The notes under the pieces are model-generated. The model ran no database searches. It had not been told where the DNA came from and saw nothing but the letters and a program-made list of their open reading frames with translations. Position numbers and translations under genes: made by a program. Positions 50,110-59,379 of a DNA stretch of 64,000 nt are shown here, piece after piece; within the stretch, counting starts at the first letter, position 1, and every line of letters starts with the position of its first letter. Location: assembly GCA_003512955.1 (NCBI GenBank), contig DOTG01000020.1, forward strand, positions 124,001 through 188,000, given 5' to 3'. This stretch comes from Marinilabiliales bacterium (GTDB lineage: Bacteria > Bacteroidota > Bacteroidia > Bacteroidales > SZUA-534).

Positions 50110-52521
50110 ATGAGAAAAGCAGCACTTTTTATAGCACTTGTTGCCACGGCTTTTGCCTGTACCCATCAATCCTTGCAAACCCGAAGCACCGAAAAATTTA
50201 ATACACAATGGCGGTTTGCTTTGATAAATGACAGCCTGGCTTCGAATCCTTCTTTTGATGACGCCTCGTGGCGTGAGCTTCGGTTGCCCCACGATTGGAG
50301 CATTGAGGGCAAATTCAGCGAAAAGCATCCGGCAATGGTTGGTGGCGGAGCTTTACCCGGAGGCATCGGATGGTACCGGAAAATCTTTACGCTGCCTGCC
50401 GAAGATGCTTCAAAAAAAATCTACATTCGGTTCGACGGCGTTTACATGAACAGCGAGGTTTTTATCAACGGGTATTCACTTGGTGTCCGCCCCAACGGGT
50501 ACATCTCGTTTGAATACAACCTGACCCCCTTCCTTAATTTTGGAGAAAAGGAGAATGTGCTGGCGGTAAAAGTGGATAATTCAAAACAGCCAAACTCACG
50601 CTGGTACAGTGGTTCTGGAATTTACCGGAATGTATGGCTGGTGAAAACCAACCCGGTACATGTTGATTTGTGGGGAACATATATTACCACTTCCGAAGTT
50701 TCTTTCAAAAAAGCAACCGTAACGGTTGAAACCACTATTAAAAACACACTTACCGAATCACAGAATTTAGAATTGATTACAACTCTTTTCGATGCCCAAA
50801 AACGAAAAGTAGGTAAAATCTCATCGCCCATGTTGGCAGAAGCCGATCAAACATCCTTACAAAAACAAACGCTCAAAGTTTCAAATCCACAACTATGGAG
50901 CCTGGAAAACCCTGTCATGTACGAAGCCATTACTGAAATCCGTAACAACGGAAAAGTTGTTGATTCCTATACCACACCTTTTGGTATCCGCAGCTTTGAA
51001 TTCGATGCCGAAAAGGGTTTTGTTTTAAACGGAAAACAGGTAAAAATTGTGGGTGTATGTAACCACCACGATTTAGGTGCTTTAGGAGCTGCCATTAACA
51101 CTCGGGCGTTGGAACGCCAATTGGAATTGATGAAAGAGATGGGATTGAACGGCATCCGCACCTCGCACAACCCACCCGCACCAGAATTGCTCGATTTGTG
51201 CGACCGGATGGGCTTTGTGGTTATGGACGAGGCTTTTGACATGTGGGCTAAGAAAAAAATGGAATTCGATTATTCCCTATATTTCAACGAATGGCACGAA
51301 CGCGATTTAAAAGACCAACTCCTGCGTGACCGAAACCACCCTTCGGTTTTCATCTGGAGCATAGGTAACGAAATTTTGGAACAGTGGGATTCCACCGGAA
51401 CCCCACTTGCTAAAGAACTGGCGGCCATTGTAAAGGATTTAGATGTTACCCGCCCAATTACTTCAGCCTGCAACGATCCGGAACCCCACAATTTCATCAT
51501 CAAATCGGAGGCTTTGGATTTGATTGGCTTTAACTACCATCACGAAACCTTTGAACAATTCCCCACCAAATTTGCGGGAAAAAAATTCATTGCCACCGAA
51601 ACCACTTCATCGCTGAATACCCGAGGGCAGTACGATATGCCCAGCGACAGCGTCCGCCGCTGGCCCAAACGTTGGGATTTGCCATTCAACGAAGGAAATG
51701 TTGGCAATACCTGCTCCTCGTACGACAACTGTTCCGCTCCCTGGGGTTCTACCCACGAAGAGACCTGGAAAATCATGAAAAAACACGATTACCTGTCAGG
51801 GATGTACATCTGGACCGGCATGGATTATCTGGGGGAACCCACTCCCTACGGATGGCCATCGCGTAGCTCCTATTTCGGAATTGTCGATTTGGCCGGGTTC
51901 CCCAAAGATATGTTTTACATGTACCAAAGCGAATTGACCGATAAAGAGGTGCTGCACATCTTCCCGCACTGGAACTGGACTTCCGGCCAAACCATTGACA
52001 TATGGGCATATACCAATTTCGATGAGGTGGAATTGTTCATTAACGATAAATCGCAAGGGGTGAAAAGCAAACAGGGCGACGATTTGCATCTGGCCTGGAG
52101 GGTTACATACGAACCCGGAACCTTGAAAGCGGTGGGTAAAAAAGCCAATGGGAGCACAAAAACAGTAATCATTAATACTGCTGGCGAGCCTGCCAAAATT
52201 CAACTGGTTGCCGACAGAACGGTAATCAATGCAGATGGTGACGATTTATCGTTTGTTACCGTGAATGTGTTGGATAAAGACAACAACCTGGTTCCAGTGG
52301 CGGATAACCAAATCCATTTTGAAACAGATGAGTTGGTTACCATAGCCGGGGTTGATAACGGTAGCCAAACCAGCCTTGAACCATTTAAAGCCAATTACCG
52401 GAAAACCTTTAATGGCAAATGTTTGGTGATTTTACAATCGAAAGAAAATGCTGGAAAAACATTACTAAAAGCCACCGCCAAAGGATTGGAATCGGATGTG
52501 ATAGAAATAGAGTTAAAATAG
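50110..52521 (+). CDS. GH2 beta-galactosidase-like enzyme (lipoprotein)
   Basis: An 803-residue GH2 enzyme with lipobox TAFAC. Domains in order: jelly-roll sugar-binding (LRLPHDWSIEGKF, GIGWYRK), immunoglobulin-like, the barrel with acid/base Glu421 in SIGNEILEQ and nucleophile Glu497 in ATETTSSL, and C-terminal beta-sandwich domains of the DUF4982 and Big-like types. It would remove beta-linked galactose from xyloglucan side chains in the periplasm; beta-glucuronidase or mannosidase activity cannot be ruled out from sequence. The ATG at 50110 is used; the upstream ATG at 50053 lies inside the GH5 gene and gives a poor signal peptide. Confidence 0.9.
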   Translation: MRKAALFIALVATAFACTHQSLQTRSTEKFNTQWRFALINDSLASNPSFDDASWRELRLPHDWSIEGKFSEKHPAMVGGGALPGGIGWYRKIFTLPAEDASKKIYIRFDGVYMNSEVFINGYSLGVRPNGYISFEYNLTPFLNFGEKENVLAVKVDNSKQPNSRWYSGSGIYRNVWLVKTNPVHVDLWGTYITTSEVSFKKATVTVETTIKNTLTESQNLELITTLFDAQKRKVGKISSPMLAEADQTSLQKQTLKVSNPQLWSLENPVMYEAITEIRNNGKVVDSYTTPFGIRSFEFDAEKGFVLNGKQVKIVGVCNHHDLGALGAAINTRALERQLELMKEMGLNGIRTSHNPPAPELLDLCDRMGFVVMDEAFDMWAKKKMEFDYSLYFNEWHERDLKDQLLRDRNHPSVFIWSIGNEILEQWDSTGTPLAKELAAIVKDLDVTRPITSACNDPEPHNFIIKSEALDLIGFNYHHETFEQFPTKFAGKKFIATETTSSLNTRGQYDMPSDSVRRWPKRWDLPFNEGNVGNTCSSYDNCSAPWGSTHEETWKIMKKHDYLSGMYIWTGMDYLGEPTPYGWPSRSSYFGIVDLAGFPKDMFYMYQSELTDKEVLHIFPHWNWTSGQTIDIWAYTNFDEVELFINDKSQGVKSKQGDDLHLAWRVTYEPGTLKAVGKKANGSTKTVIINTAGEPAKIQLVADRTVINADGDDLSFVTVNVLDKDNNLVPVADNQIHFETDELVTIAGVDNGSQTSLEPFKANYRKTFNGKCLVILQSKENAGKTLLKATAKGLESDVIEIELK

Positions 52522-52610
52522 TTTTTTCGTTAAAAGTTGTTTAGGTTTAGGTTAATCGAATGTAGGGATGCAGCAGCAGTTGCTCCCTACATTTGAAGTT
52601 TTAATATGGT

Positions 52611-55031
52611 ATGATGAAAAAAAGTTGTTTTTTTATATTCCTTTTGGTTATTCAAATAACCGGGAATGCTCAGGGATTACTGGTCCGTAATCCCGCCAAA
52701 GGTTTTACCATCTGGATGCCTGCGCCCAGTTTTGAACAGGCTTTATTGCTGGGAAATGGCGAAATGGGGGCGATGGTTTTTGGCCATCCTCACAACGAAA
52801 CCATTATTGTGAACCATTGTGCATTGTATTTACCCACCACTTACCCTTTTAAGCCCATCGACCAAGCAGGACGGTTAACAGAAATCAGGGAATTGTTGCT
52901 CCGGGGAAAAGGAACCGAAGCCGCCCTGATTCCGGTGGAGCAAAGCAAACAGGAGGGCTATCCCGGGCAAATATGGAACGACCCGTACATTCCGGCATTC
53001 GACCTCCTGATTCAAACACAGACCGATAACATTGACCAATACCAGCGTTCATTGGACTTTGAAACCGGAGAAGCCCTCATCTCCTGGAAACAAAATGGAA
53101 CGTTAATTGAGCGCCGCCAGTTTATTTCGCGCACCGACAGCCTTTTGGTCATTCAAATAAAAGCATCCAAACCTGTTTCAGTCACCTTTGAATTGAAACA
53201 ACGCCCGGTAAATTGGGATCAGTGGAACTATATTAACGAAAATATAAAATATACGCGCATAGCTACCGACAGCAACCAGCTATATTATTCCTGCGAATTT
53301 GTAAGGCAATGGCAGCCCAACATTATTGGGTACAATGGGGTGGGTTTACTAAAAGCCACCGATGGGAAAATATCACGAAAAGGGAATGCCCTACACATTG
53401 AAAAGGCCACACAAATCCTCTTTTTTGTTAAGGTAAAGCCCTATTATTTTGGTGGATATTCAAACAAAGAGGCATTGGCTTCAACAGTGAAATCCATTCC
53501 GGGAGATTATCAGCAATTGCTGGCCTCACATGTTAGCATCCATAAAGAGCTGTTCAACCGAGTGCAGTTGAACCTGAACGGGACTGCTGCCGATTACCTG
53601 ATGGATGGCGAAGTAATGATGCAACAGGCCAAAGAGCGCTTTAGCCCGGCTTTTGTGGAAAAACAATTTTATGCTGCCCGCTACAACATCCTGAGTGCTA
53701 CCGGAAAAAACCTCCCCAACCTGCAAGGTATCTGGGGAAACTCGTGGACTCCGCCCTGGGCCAGCGATTACACCCACAACGGGAATCTGCCCACCGCCAT
53801 CTCTTCGTTTTTGAGCAGCGACATGCCTGAGCTGATGAATTCTTTTTTCGATTATCACGATGCCCGTCTTCCATATTACCGCGACAATGCACAAAAACTT
53901 TACAATTGCCGGGGGATCATTGTTTCCTCGCACACTAGTTCACACGGGTGGAATGTTCATTTTGATAAAACATGGTGTATGACTTTCTGGATTGGTGGAG
54001 CGGCCTGGGCTTCGCATTTTTACTACGATTATTGGTTATACACTCAGGATAAGCAGTTTCTGGCTGAACGGGCCTACCCGTTTATGAAAGAGGCCGCTCT
54101 TTTTTACGAAGACTTTTTAACCGAAGGTTCCGATGGCAAATGGGTGTTCAATCCTTCGTATTCCCCCGAAAACAATCCGGCCAATAATCCTTCACAGGCG
54201 GTGGTAAATGCCACTATGGATGTGGCTTTGGCTAAAGAACTTTTCAGGAATTTACTTTCAGCCGGAATAGTGTTAAACGAAAAGAAAGAACAAATGCAAA
54301 AGTGGTCGCAAATACTGGCAAAAATGCCAGCATACCAAACTGATTCCACCGGGGCTTTCCGCGAATGGTTGTGGCCGGGATATCAGGAAAACCATTACCA
54401 TCGGCATATTTCGCAATTGTATGGCATGTACGATCTCATTGACCCTGAAATTGCTCAAGACCCCGAACTGTGGAAAGGCATCCAAAAAACGTTAGAAGAG
54501 CGGATGAAAGTCCGACGGAACGATCAAGGCGGAATCATGGTTTTCGGGCTGGTGCAAATGGCGTGGGTTGCCGCCAATTTGGGCGATGCAGCCATGACTG
54601 AGGAAATCATCCATTGGTTATCGGCGCAATATTGGTCGAATTCCTTAGCTACCTATCACGACCCCAACGGTTTGTTCAACATGGATTTAAGCGGAGGCTT
54701 TCAGACAGCCATCATTAAAACACTGGTTTATTCTGAGCCCGGATTCATTCACATACTTCCGGCAAAACCTGCTTCATGGGAAACCGGCTCCATTTCAGGG
54801 ATTTTAGCCCGGAATCAAGTATCGGTAAATCAGCTTTCGTGGACCCCCGAAAAAGTAATTTTGAAACTACAATCGCCCATCGGACAAAAAATAAAACTAA
54901 AGGGACCCAGCAAAAGTGCATCTGTTTGGGTTAACAACAAAACAAAGACTTTTGAAGAAAAAAACAAAACGGTTGAAGTAACTTTGAAAGCTTCTGAAGA
55001 ATTAAAAATTGAAATCAACCTTAACAATTAA
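52611..55031 (+). CDS. GH95 alpha-L-fucosidase / alpha-L-galactosidase-like enzyme
   Basis: An 806-residue exported enzyme (signal peptide ending near ITGNAQ). The N-terminal super-sandwich carries FEQALLLGNGEMGAMVFG near 40-57. In the (alpha/alpha)6 barrel, the residues known from the Bifidobacterium enzyme are present: Asn390 and Asn392 in YTHNGNL, general acid Glu520 in YSPENNP, and Asp692 in FNMDLSGG. The Asn loop differs from the common YHLNINLQM form. GH95 removes alpha-1,2-linked L-fucose or L-galactose, the terminal sugar on xyloglucan galactose, which fits action before the neighbouring GH2. It starts 89 bp after GH2. Confidence 0.88.
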   Translation: MMKKSCFFIFLLVIQITGNAQGLLVRNPAKGFTIWMPAPSFEQALLLGNGEMGAMVFGHPHNETIIVNHCALYLPTTYPFKPIDQAGRLTEIRELLLRGKGTEAALIPVEQSKQEGYPGQIWNDPYIPAFDLLIQTQTDNIDQYQRSLDFETGEALISWKQNGTLIERRQFISRTDSLLVIQIKASKPVSVTFELKQRPVNWDQWNYINENIKYTRIATDSNQLYYSCEFVRQWQPNIIGYNGVGLLKATDGKISRKGNALHIEKATQILFFVKVKPYYFGGYSNKEALASTVKSIPGDYQQLLASHVSIHKELFNRVQLNLNGTAADYLMDGEVMMQQAKERFSPAFVEKQFYAARYNILSATGKNLPNLQGIWGNSWTPPWASDYTHNGNLPTAISSFLSSDMPELMNSFFDYHDARLPYYRDNAQKLYNCRGIIVSSHTSSHGWNVHFDKTWCMTFWIGGAAWASHFYYDYWLYTQDKQFLAERAYPFMKEAALFYEDFLTEGSDGKWVFNPSYSPENNPANNPSQAVVNATMDVALAKELFRNLLSAGIVLNEKKEQMQKWSQILAKMPAYQTDSTGAFREWLWPGYQENHYHRHISQLYGMYDLIDPEIAQDPELWKGIQKTLEERMKVRRNDQGGIMVFGLVQMAWVAANLGDAAMTEEIIHWLSAQYWSNSLATYHDPNGLFNMDLSGGFQTAIIKTLVYSEPGFIHILPAKPASWETGSISGILARNQVSVNQLSWTPEKVILKLQSPIGQKIKLKGPSKSASVWVNNKTKTFEEKNKTVEVTLKASEELKIEINLNN

Positions 55032-55035
55032 TACG

Positions 55036-56976
55036 ATGAAAAAGACTAAGTTTTCTTTAATTTGTGGTGTCTGTTTCGCCATTTTTGCTAACCTCTTTTC
55101 TTCTTGTTCAAACAATCAGGATATGGAACTTGCAAGCCCGAATGGGAAATTAAAAGTAACGTTTCTGTTTAACAACAATCAGTTACATTATCAAATAAAA
55201 ACGGATGGGCAATCGGTTCTTGAACCCTCGTTGTTGGGTTTGATCCGCGACGATGCCGATTTCTCAACAGGATTGAAGTTAAAAAGTGTCTCTGAACAAG
55301 CATCTGTTACCGATGCTTACACGCTGAATGTGCATAAAAAAGCAAACTATTCATACACCGCCAGTCAAAAAACCCTGACCCTCGAAAATCAGCAGGGAGA
55401 AGACATGCAGGTTATTTTTCAGGTGTCGGATGAAGGAGTGGCTTTCCGGTATTTTTTCCCTGCGGAAAAGAGTGACATAAAAAAAATTGTAGAAGAAAAA
55501 ACCTCGTTTGCCTTTCCAAAAGAGGCGAAAGCCTGGTTGCAACCCTGCGCGGTGGCAAAATCGGGTTGGAGCGAATGCAACCCTTCCTACGAAGAACATT
55601 ATTTACAGGATATTCCCGTGGGAACTGCATCCCCATTGGCAGGGTGGGTCTTTCCGGCTCTTTTTAAAACCGGGGAACACTGGGTATTGATTTCGGAAAC
55701 GGCCATGGATAGGAATTATTGTGCCTCACGGCTCCGTTCAGAATCGCCCAATGGGGTTTATTCCATTGGTTTCCCCGATGTAAGGGAGGTTGTTTTTACA
55801 GGTGAATCGAATCCGCAGTCAACCCTTCCTTGGTTTACCCCATGGCGGATCATCGCCATTGGTTCACTGGCCGATGTGGTGGAATCTACCCTGGGAACCG
55901 ATTTGGCAAAACCAGCCATAGACGGCGATTTCAGTTGGGTAAAACCCGGAAGGGCTTCATGGAGCTGGGTGTTGTTGAAAGACGGCCAAACCATTTACCC
56001 GGTTCAACAGCAGTTTATTGATTACGCCGCCAACATGGGCTGGGAATATTGCCTGATTGATGCCTTCTGGGACTCCCAAATTGGCTACGAAAAAATAAAA
56101 GAATTAGCCGATTACGCCAAAACAAAAAACGTTAAGCTCCTGCTTTGGTATAACTCATCGGGAAACTGGAATTCTACACCGCTCACCCCAAAAAATGCGC
56201 TTTTAACACGTGAAGATCGGTTAAAAGAATTTTTCAGAGTCAAAGAGATGGGTATCGCCGGGGTAAAAATCGATTTTTTTGGGGGCGACGGGCAATCGGT
56301 GATGAATCATTACATCGATATTCTGGAAGATGCCGCCGCCGTTGGGTTGGCGGTAAACTTCCATGGATCGACCATTCCCCGGGGCTGGCACCGTACCTAT
56401 CCACATCTGCTTAGTATGGAAGCTATTAAAGGGATGGAGTTTGTTACTTTTGGACAAGCCGATGCCGATGCGCAACCCAACCATTGCGCTATGATTCCGT
56501 TTACCCGCAATGTGTTCGACCCGATGGATTTTACCCCCACCTGTTTTGGTGAAATCCCAAGCATCCAGAGGAAAACCACCAATGGTTTTGAATTGGCTCT
56601 TCCGGTTTTGTTTCAGTCGGGGGTTCAACATTTTGCCGAGATTCCCGAGGTAATGCTCCAAATGCCTGCCGAAGTGCAACAGTTCATGAAAACGGTTCCT
56701 GTGGTTTGGGACGAAACCCGATTCCTGGACGGTTACCCCGGAAAATTTGTGGTTATGGCCCGGCGCTCCGGCTCTGTTTGGTACATAGCCGGAATCAATG
56801 GACAGGATTCCACACAAAAAGTAAGTTTCGATGCTTCGTTTACGGAGGCATCCCAAGGGCTCTTGATAACTGATGGTTCCTCAAACCGTGAATTTTCGAT
56901 AAACAAATTAACCTTTCAAAAAACCATCGCTCTGGAAATGATTCCGAATGGGGGATTTGTAATTCAAACCCAATAA
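55036..56976 (+). CDS. GH97 alpha-glycosidase, retaining-type (lipoprotein)
   Basis: A 646-residue GH97 enzyme with lipobox FSSC. The N-terminal super-sandwich (about 30-280) precedes a (beta/alpha)8 barrel. Asp413 in GVKIDFFGGD lies where retaining GH97 alpha-galactosidases have their nucleophile (near 415 in the Bacteroides thetaiotaomicron enzyme); inverting SusB-type alpha-glucosidases lack it. SMEAIKGMEF near 457 carries likely acid residues. Alpha-galactosidase activity is inferred. GH97 is not part of the well-studied xyloglucan loci, so its substrate here is open. The ATG at 55036 gives a lipoprotein signal; an upstream ATG at 55009 overlaps the GH95 gene. Confidence 0.87.
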   Translation: MKKTKFSLICGVCFAIFANLFSSCSNNQDMELASPNGKLKVTFLFNNNQLHYQIKTDGQSVLEPSLLGLIRDDADFSTGLKLKSVSEQASVTDAYTLNVHKKANYSYTASQKTLTLENQQGEDMQVIFQVSDEGVAFRYFFPAEKSDIKKIVEEKTSFAFPKEAKAWLQPCAVAKSGWSECNPSYEEHYLQDIPVGTASPLAGWVFPALFKTGEHWVLISETAMDRNYCASRLRSESPNGVYSIGFPDVREVVFTGESNPQSTLPWFTPWRIIAIGSLADVVESTLGTDLAKPAIDGDFSWVKPGRASWSWVLLKDGQTIYPVQQQFIDYAANMGWEYCLIDAFWDSQIGYEKIKELADYAKTKNVKLLLWYNSSGNWNSTPLTPKNALLTREDRLKEFFRVKEMGIAGVKIDFFGGDGQSVMNHYIDILEDAAAVGLAVNFHGSTIPRGWHRTYPHLLSMEAIKGMEFVTFGQADADAQPNHCAMIPFTRNVFDPMDFTPTCFGEIPSIQRKTTNGFELALPVLFQSGVQHFAEIPEVMLQMPAEVQQFMKTVPVVWDETRFLDGYPGKFVVMARRSGSVWYIAGINGQDSTQKVSFDASFTEASQGLLITDGSSNREFSINKLTFQKTIALEMIPNGGFVIQTQ

Positions 56977-56994
56977 AATTTAAATGTTAAACCA

Positions 56995-59373
56995 ATGAAA
57001 AAGCTAATTTTAACACTCCTTTTGGTTCCTTTTCTGTCAAGCACTTTTGCCCAGTTGCAAGAGTTTCATTTGCAAAACGAACCTATCGACATTAGTCCTG
57101 ATTTTGCCAACTTTCAAAACACCTACTATTTGGCCGATAGCCTTACTACTTTTAATGCAGAAAGTGGTCAAGGAAAACTGGTGTACCACCGCTATGAATA
57201 TGCTACCCGAATGGCTTTTAACAATATGCTGGGTGTATTGCGCCCGGTTAAAGCCAATGAATTTCCTGTAAATGAATATCAGGTATCACCCGAATTGGGT
57301 TTTTCGGTGGAATTTGTGTCGGAACGGACGGTGCGCATCCGTGCCCAATCGGGAAGCGAAATAAAACCCGATGAACCTTCGCTGATGTTGGTAAACGGAA
57401 TTGCTCCAGCGGATAAATCATGGACTTATACAAAAATACCCACAGGCCACCAATATACTTCAAAATATGGGAAAGTGGTGATTGAAACCTCCCCCTGGCA
57501 TGTGAAGTTTTTCGATGCTACAGGAAAGCAGCTCACCTCAACCATCCATTTTAACGATGTGGCCGAAACAACCTACACTCCGGTGTTGCCCTTCTCGTTT
57601 GTGCGTCGGGCCAGTGATTATTCACGAAGCTTTTCGGCGGTTTTTACCCTATCACCCGACGAAAAGATTTTTGGTTGTGGCGAATCGTACACCGCATTGA
57701 ATAAACGGGGCCAAAAAGTTGTCCTTTGGGTGGACGATGCCAATGGCATCCAAAACGAGACCATGTATAAACCCATCCCCTTTTACATGAGCAGCCGGGG
57801 GTATGGTGTGTTTATGCACACATCAGCACCTGTTACCTGCGATTTTGGTAAATACTTCGGGGCGGCCAATTCCATGATGATTGGCGACGAAAGTCTGGAT
57901 TTATTTGTGTTTCTTGGTGAACCAAAAGATATTTTAAACGAATATACCCACCTTACCGGAAAAGCCGAAATGCCGCCCTTGTGGTCCTTTGGGTATTGGC
58001 AAAGCCGGATTACCTATTTCTCGCAAGAAGAGGGACTAGCCGTTGCCGATAAATTGCGGGTAAACCGGATTCCTGCCGATGTACTCCACTTCGATACCGG
58101 ATGGTTCGAAACCGACTGGCAATGCGATTATCAATTCTCTACATCCCGATTTAAAGACCCAACTAACATGATTCAACAATTGAACAAGCAGGGAATTAAA
58201 ACCTGTTTGTGGCAATTACCTTATTTTGTTCCCAAAAACAACCTGTTTGCTGAAATCATCAATCAAAACCTGTATGTTAAAAATGGAAAAGGAACGCTTC
58301 CATACGAAGATGCGGTACTCGACTTTTCGAACCCAGCTACGGTTGCCTGGTATCAAAATAAAATAAAAGGGTTGCTCGATTTAGGCGTGGGTGCCATTAA
58401 AGTCGATTTTGGCGAAGCGGCACCTGCCAATGGTATTTATGCCTCTGGGAAAAGTGGTTTTTACGAACATAACCTGTATCCGTTGCGCTACAATAAAGCA
58501 GTTTCTGATATCACAAAATCGGTGCATCACGAACGGATTATGTGGGCCCGCAGTGCTTGGGCAGGAAGCCAACGGTACCCATTGCATTGGGGAGGCGACC
58601 CCGCCAATACCAACACTGCAATGGCTGCCACGTTACGCGGTGGATTGTCGTTCGGCCTTTCTGGTTTTGCCTTTTGGAGCCACGATATTGGTGGCTTCGT
58701 ACTCAAAACCCCAGAAAATTTATTCCGCCGCTGGACTCCCTTCGGAATGCTTACTTCGCACACCCGAAGCCATGGAACACCCCCAAAAGAGCCTTGGGAA
58801 TATGGCGATGATTTTATGAGTGCTTTTCGCAAGGCTGACAATATGCGCTATATGCTCATGCCTTATATTTATGCACAAGCCAAAGAATGTACCTTAAAAG
58901 GGTTACCGATGGTTCGGGCACTGTTTGTTGAATTTCCTAGTGATCCGGGAAGTTGGCTTATTGACAATGAATACTTCTTTGGTTCCGATATGTTGGTGGC
59001 ACCTTTGTTTGAAGATTCACCCACGCGCGATGTCTATCTGCCAGAGGGAACATGGATTGATTATCAAACCGGAACCGTATATCAAGGAGGTTGGCATCAG
59101 ATACCAGCCGGCGAAATTCCCATTGTAATTTTGGTTAAAGAGGGTGCAGTTATTCCACATATTGCCTTGACACAATCGACCCAGTTTATGGATTGGGGCA
59201 AGCTCAAATTGGTGGTTTATACCAGTCAACCCAAGGAGGCAAAAGGGTTGGTTTGTCTGCCTGAAAACCAAGAATTAAAAACAGTGGATTTGAATTCCGA
59301 TTTACAATTAACTTCAGATCCGTATCATGGAAAAGTTACCTGGGAAATAGTGAATTATAACGATAAAAAATAA
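56995..59373 (+). CDS. GH31 alpha-xylosidase/alpha-glucosidase-like enzyme (periplasmic)
   Basis: A 792-residue GH31 enzyme with a cleavable signal peptide (VPFLSSTFAQ). The N-terminal beta-sandwich includes FGCGESYTALNKRGQ. The barrel has nucleophile Asp471 in IKVDFGEAAP and acid/base Asp535 in LHWGGDPANT. The xDFGE nucleophile loop is the type seen in YicI-like alpha-xylosidases rather than WxDMNE alpha-glucosidases. There is no PA14 insert, unlike the first GH31 of the locus. Two GH31 enzymes with different architecture suggest different chain lengths or linkages. It lies 18 bp after GH97 and 6 bp before GH3. Confidence 0.9.
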   Translation: MKKLILTLLLVPFLSSTFAQLQEFHLQNEPIDISPDFANFQNTYYLADSLTTFNAESGQGKLVYHRYEYATRMAFNNMLGVLRPVKANEFPVNEYQVSPELGFSVEFVSERTVRIRAQSGSEIKPDEPSLMLVNGIAPADKSWTYTKIPTGHQYTSKYGKVVIETSPWHVKFFDATGKQLTSTIHFNDVAETTYTPVLPFSFVRRASDYSRSFSAVFTLSPDEKIFGCGESYTALNKRGQKVVLWVDDANGIQNETMYKPIPFYMSSRGYGVFMHTSAPVTCDFGKYFGAANSMMIGDESLDLFVFLGEPKDILNEYTHLTGKAEMPPLWSFGYWQSRITYFSQEEGLAVADKLRVNRIPADVLHFDTGWFETDWQCDYQFSTSRFKDPTNMIQQLNKQGIKTCLWQLPYFVPKNNLFAEIINQNLYVKNGKGTLPYEDAVLDFSNPATVAWYQNKIKGLLDLGVGAIKVDFGEAAPANGIYASGKSGFYEHNLYPLRYNKAVSDITKSVHHERIMWARSAWAGSQRYPLHWGGDPANTNTAMAATLRGGLSFGLSGFAFWSHDIGGFVLKTPENLFRRWTPFGMLTSHTRSHGTPPKEPWEYGDDFMSAFRKADNMRYMLMPYIYAQAKECTLKGLPMVRALFVEFPSDPGSWLIDNEYFFGSDMLVAPLFEDSPTRDVYLPEGTWIDYQTGTVYQGGWHQIPAGEIPIVILVKEGAVIPHIALTQSTQFMDWGKLKLVVYTSQPKEAKGLVCLPENQELKTVDLNSDLQLTSDPYHGKVTWEIVNYNDKK

Positions 59374-59379
59374 CCAAGT

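Noticed and set aside
56221..56856. A 211-residue minus-strand ORF
   Set aside because: It is antisense to the catalytic domain of GH97.
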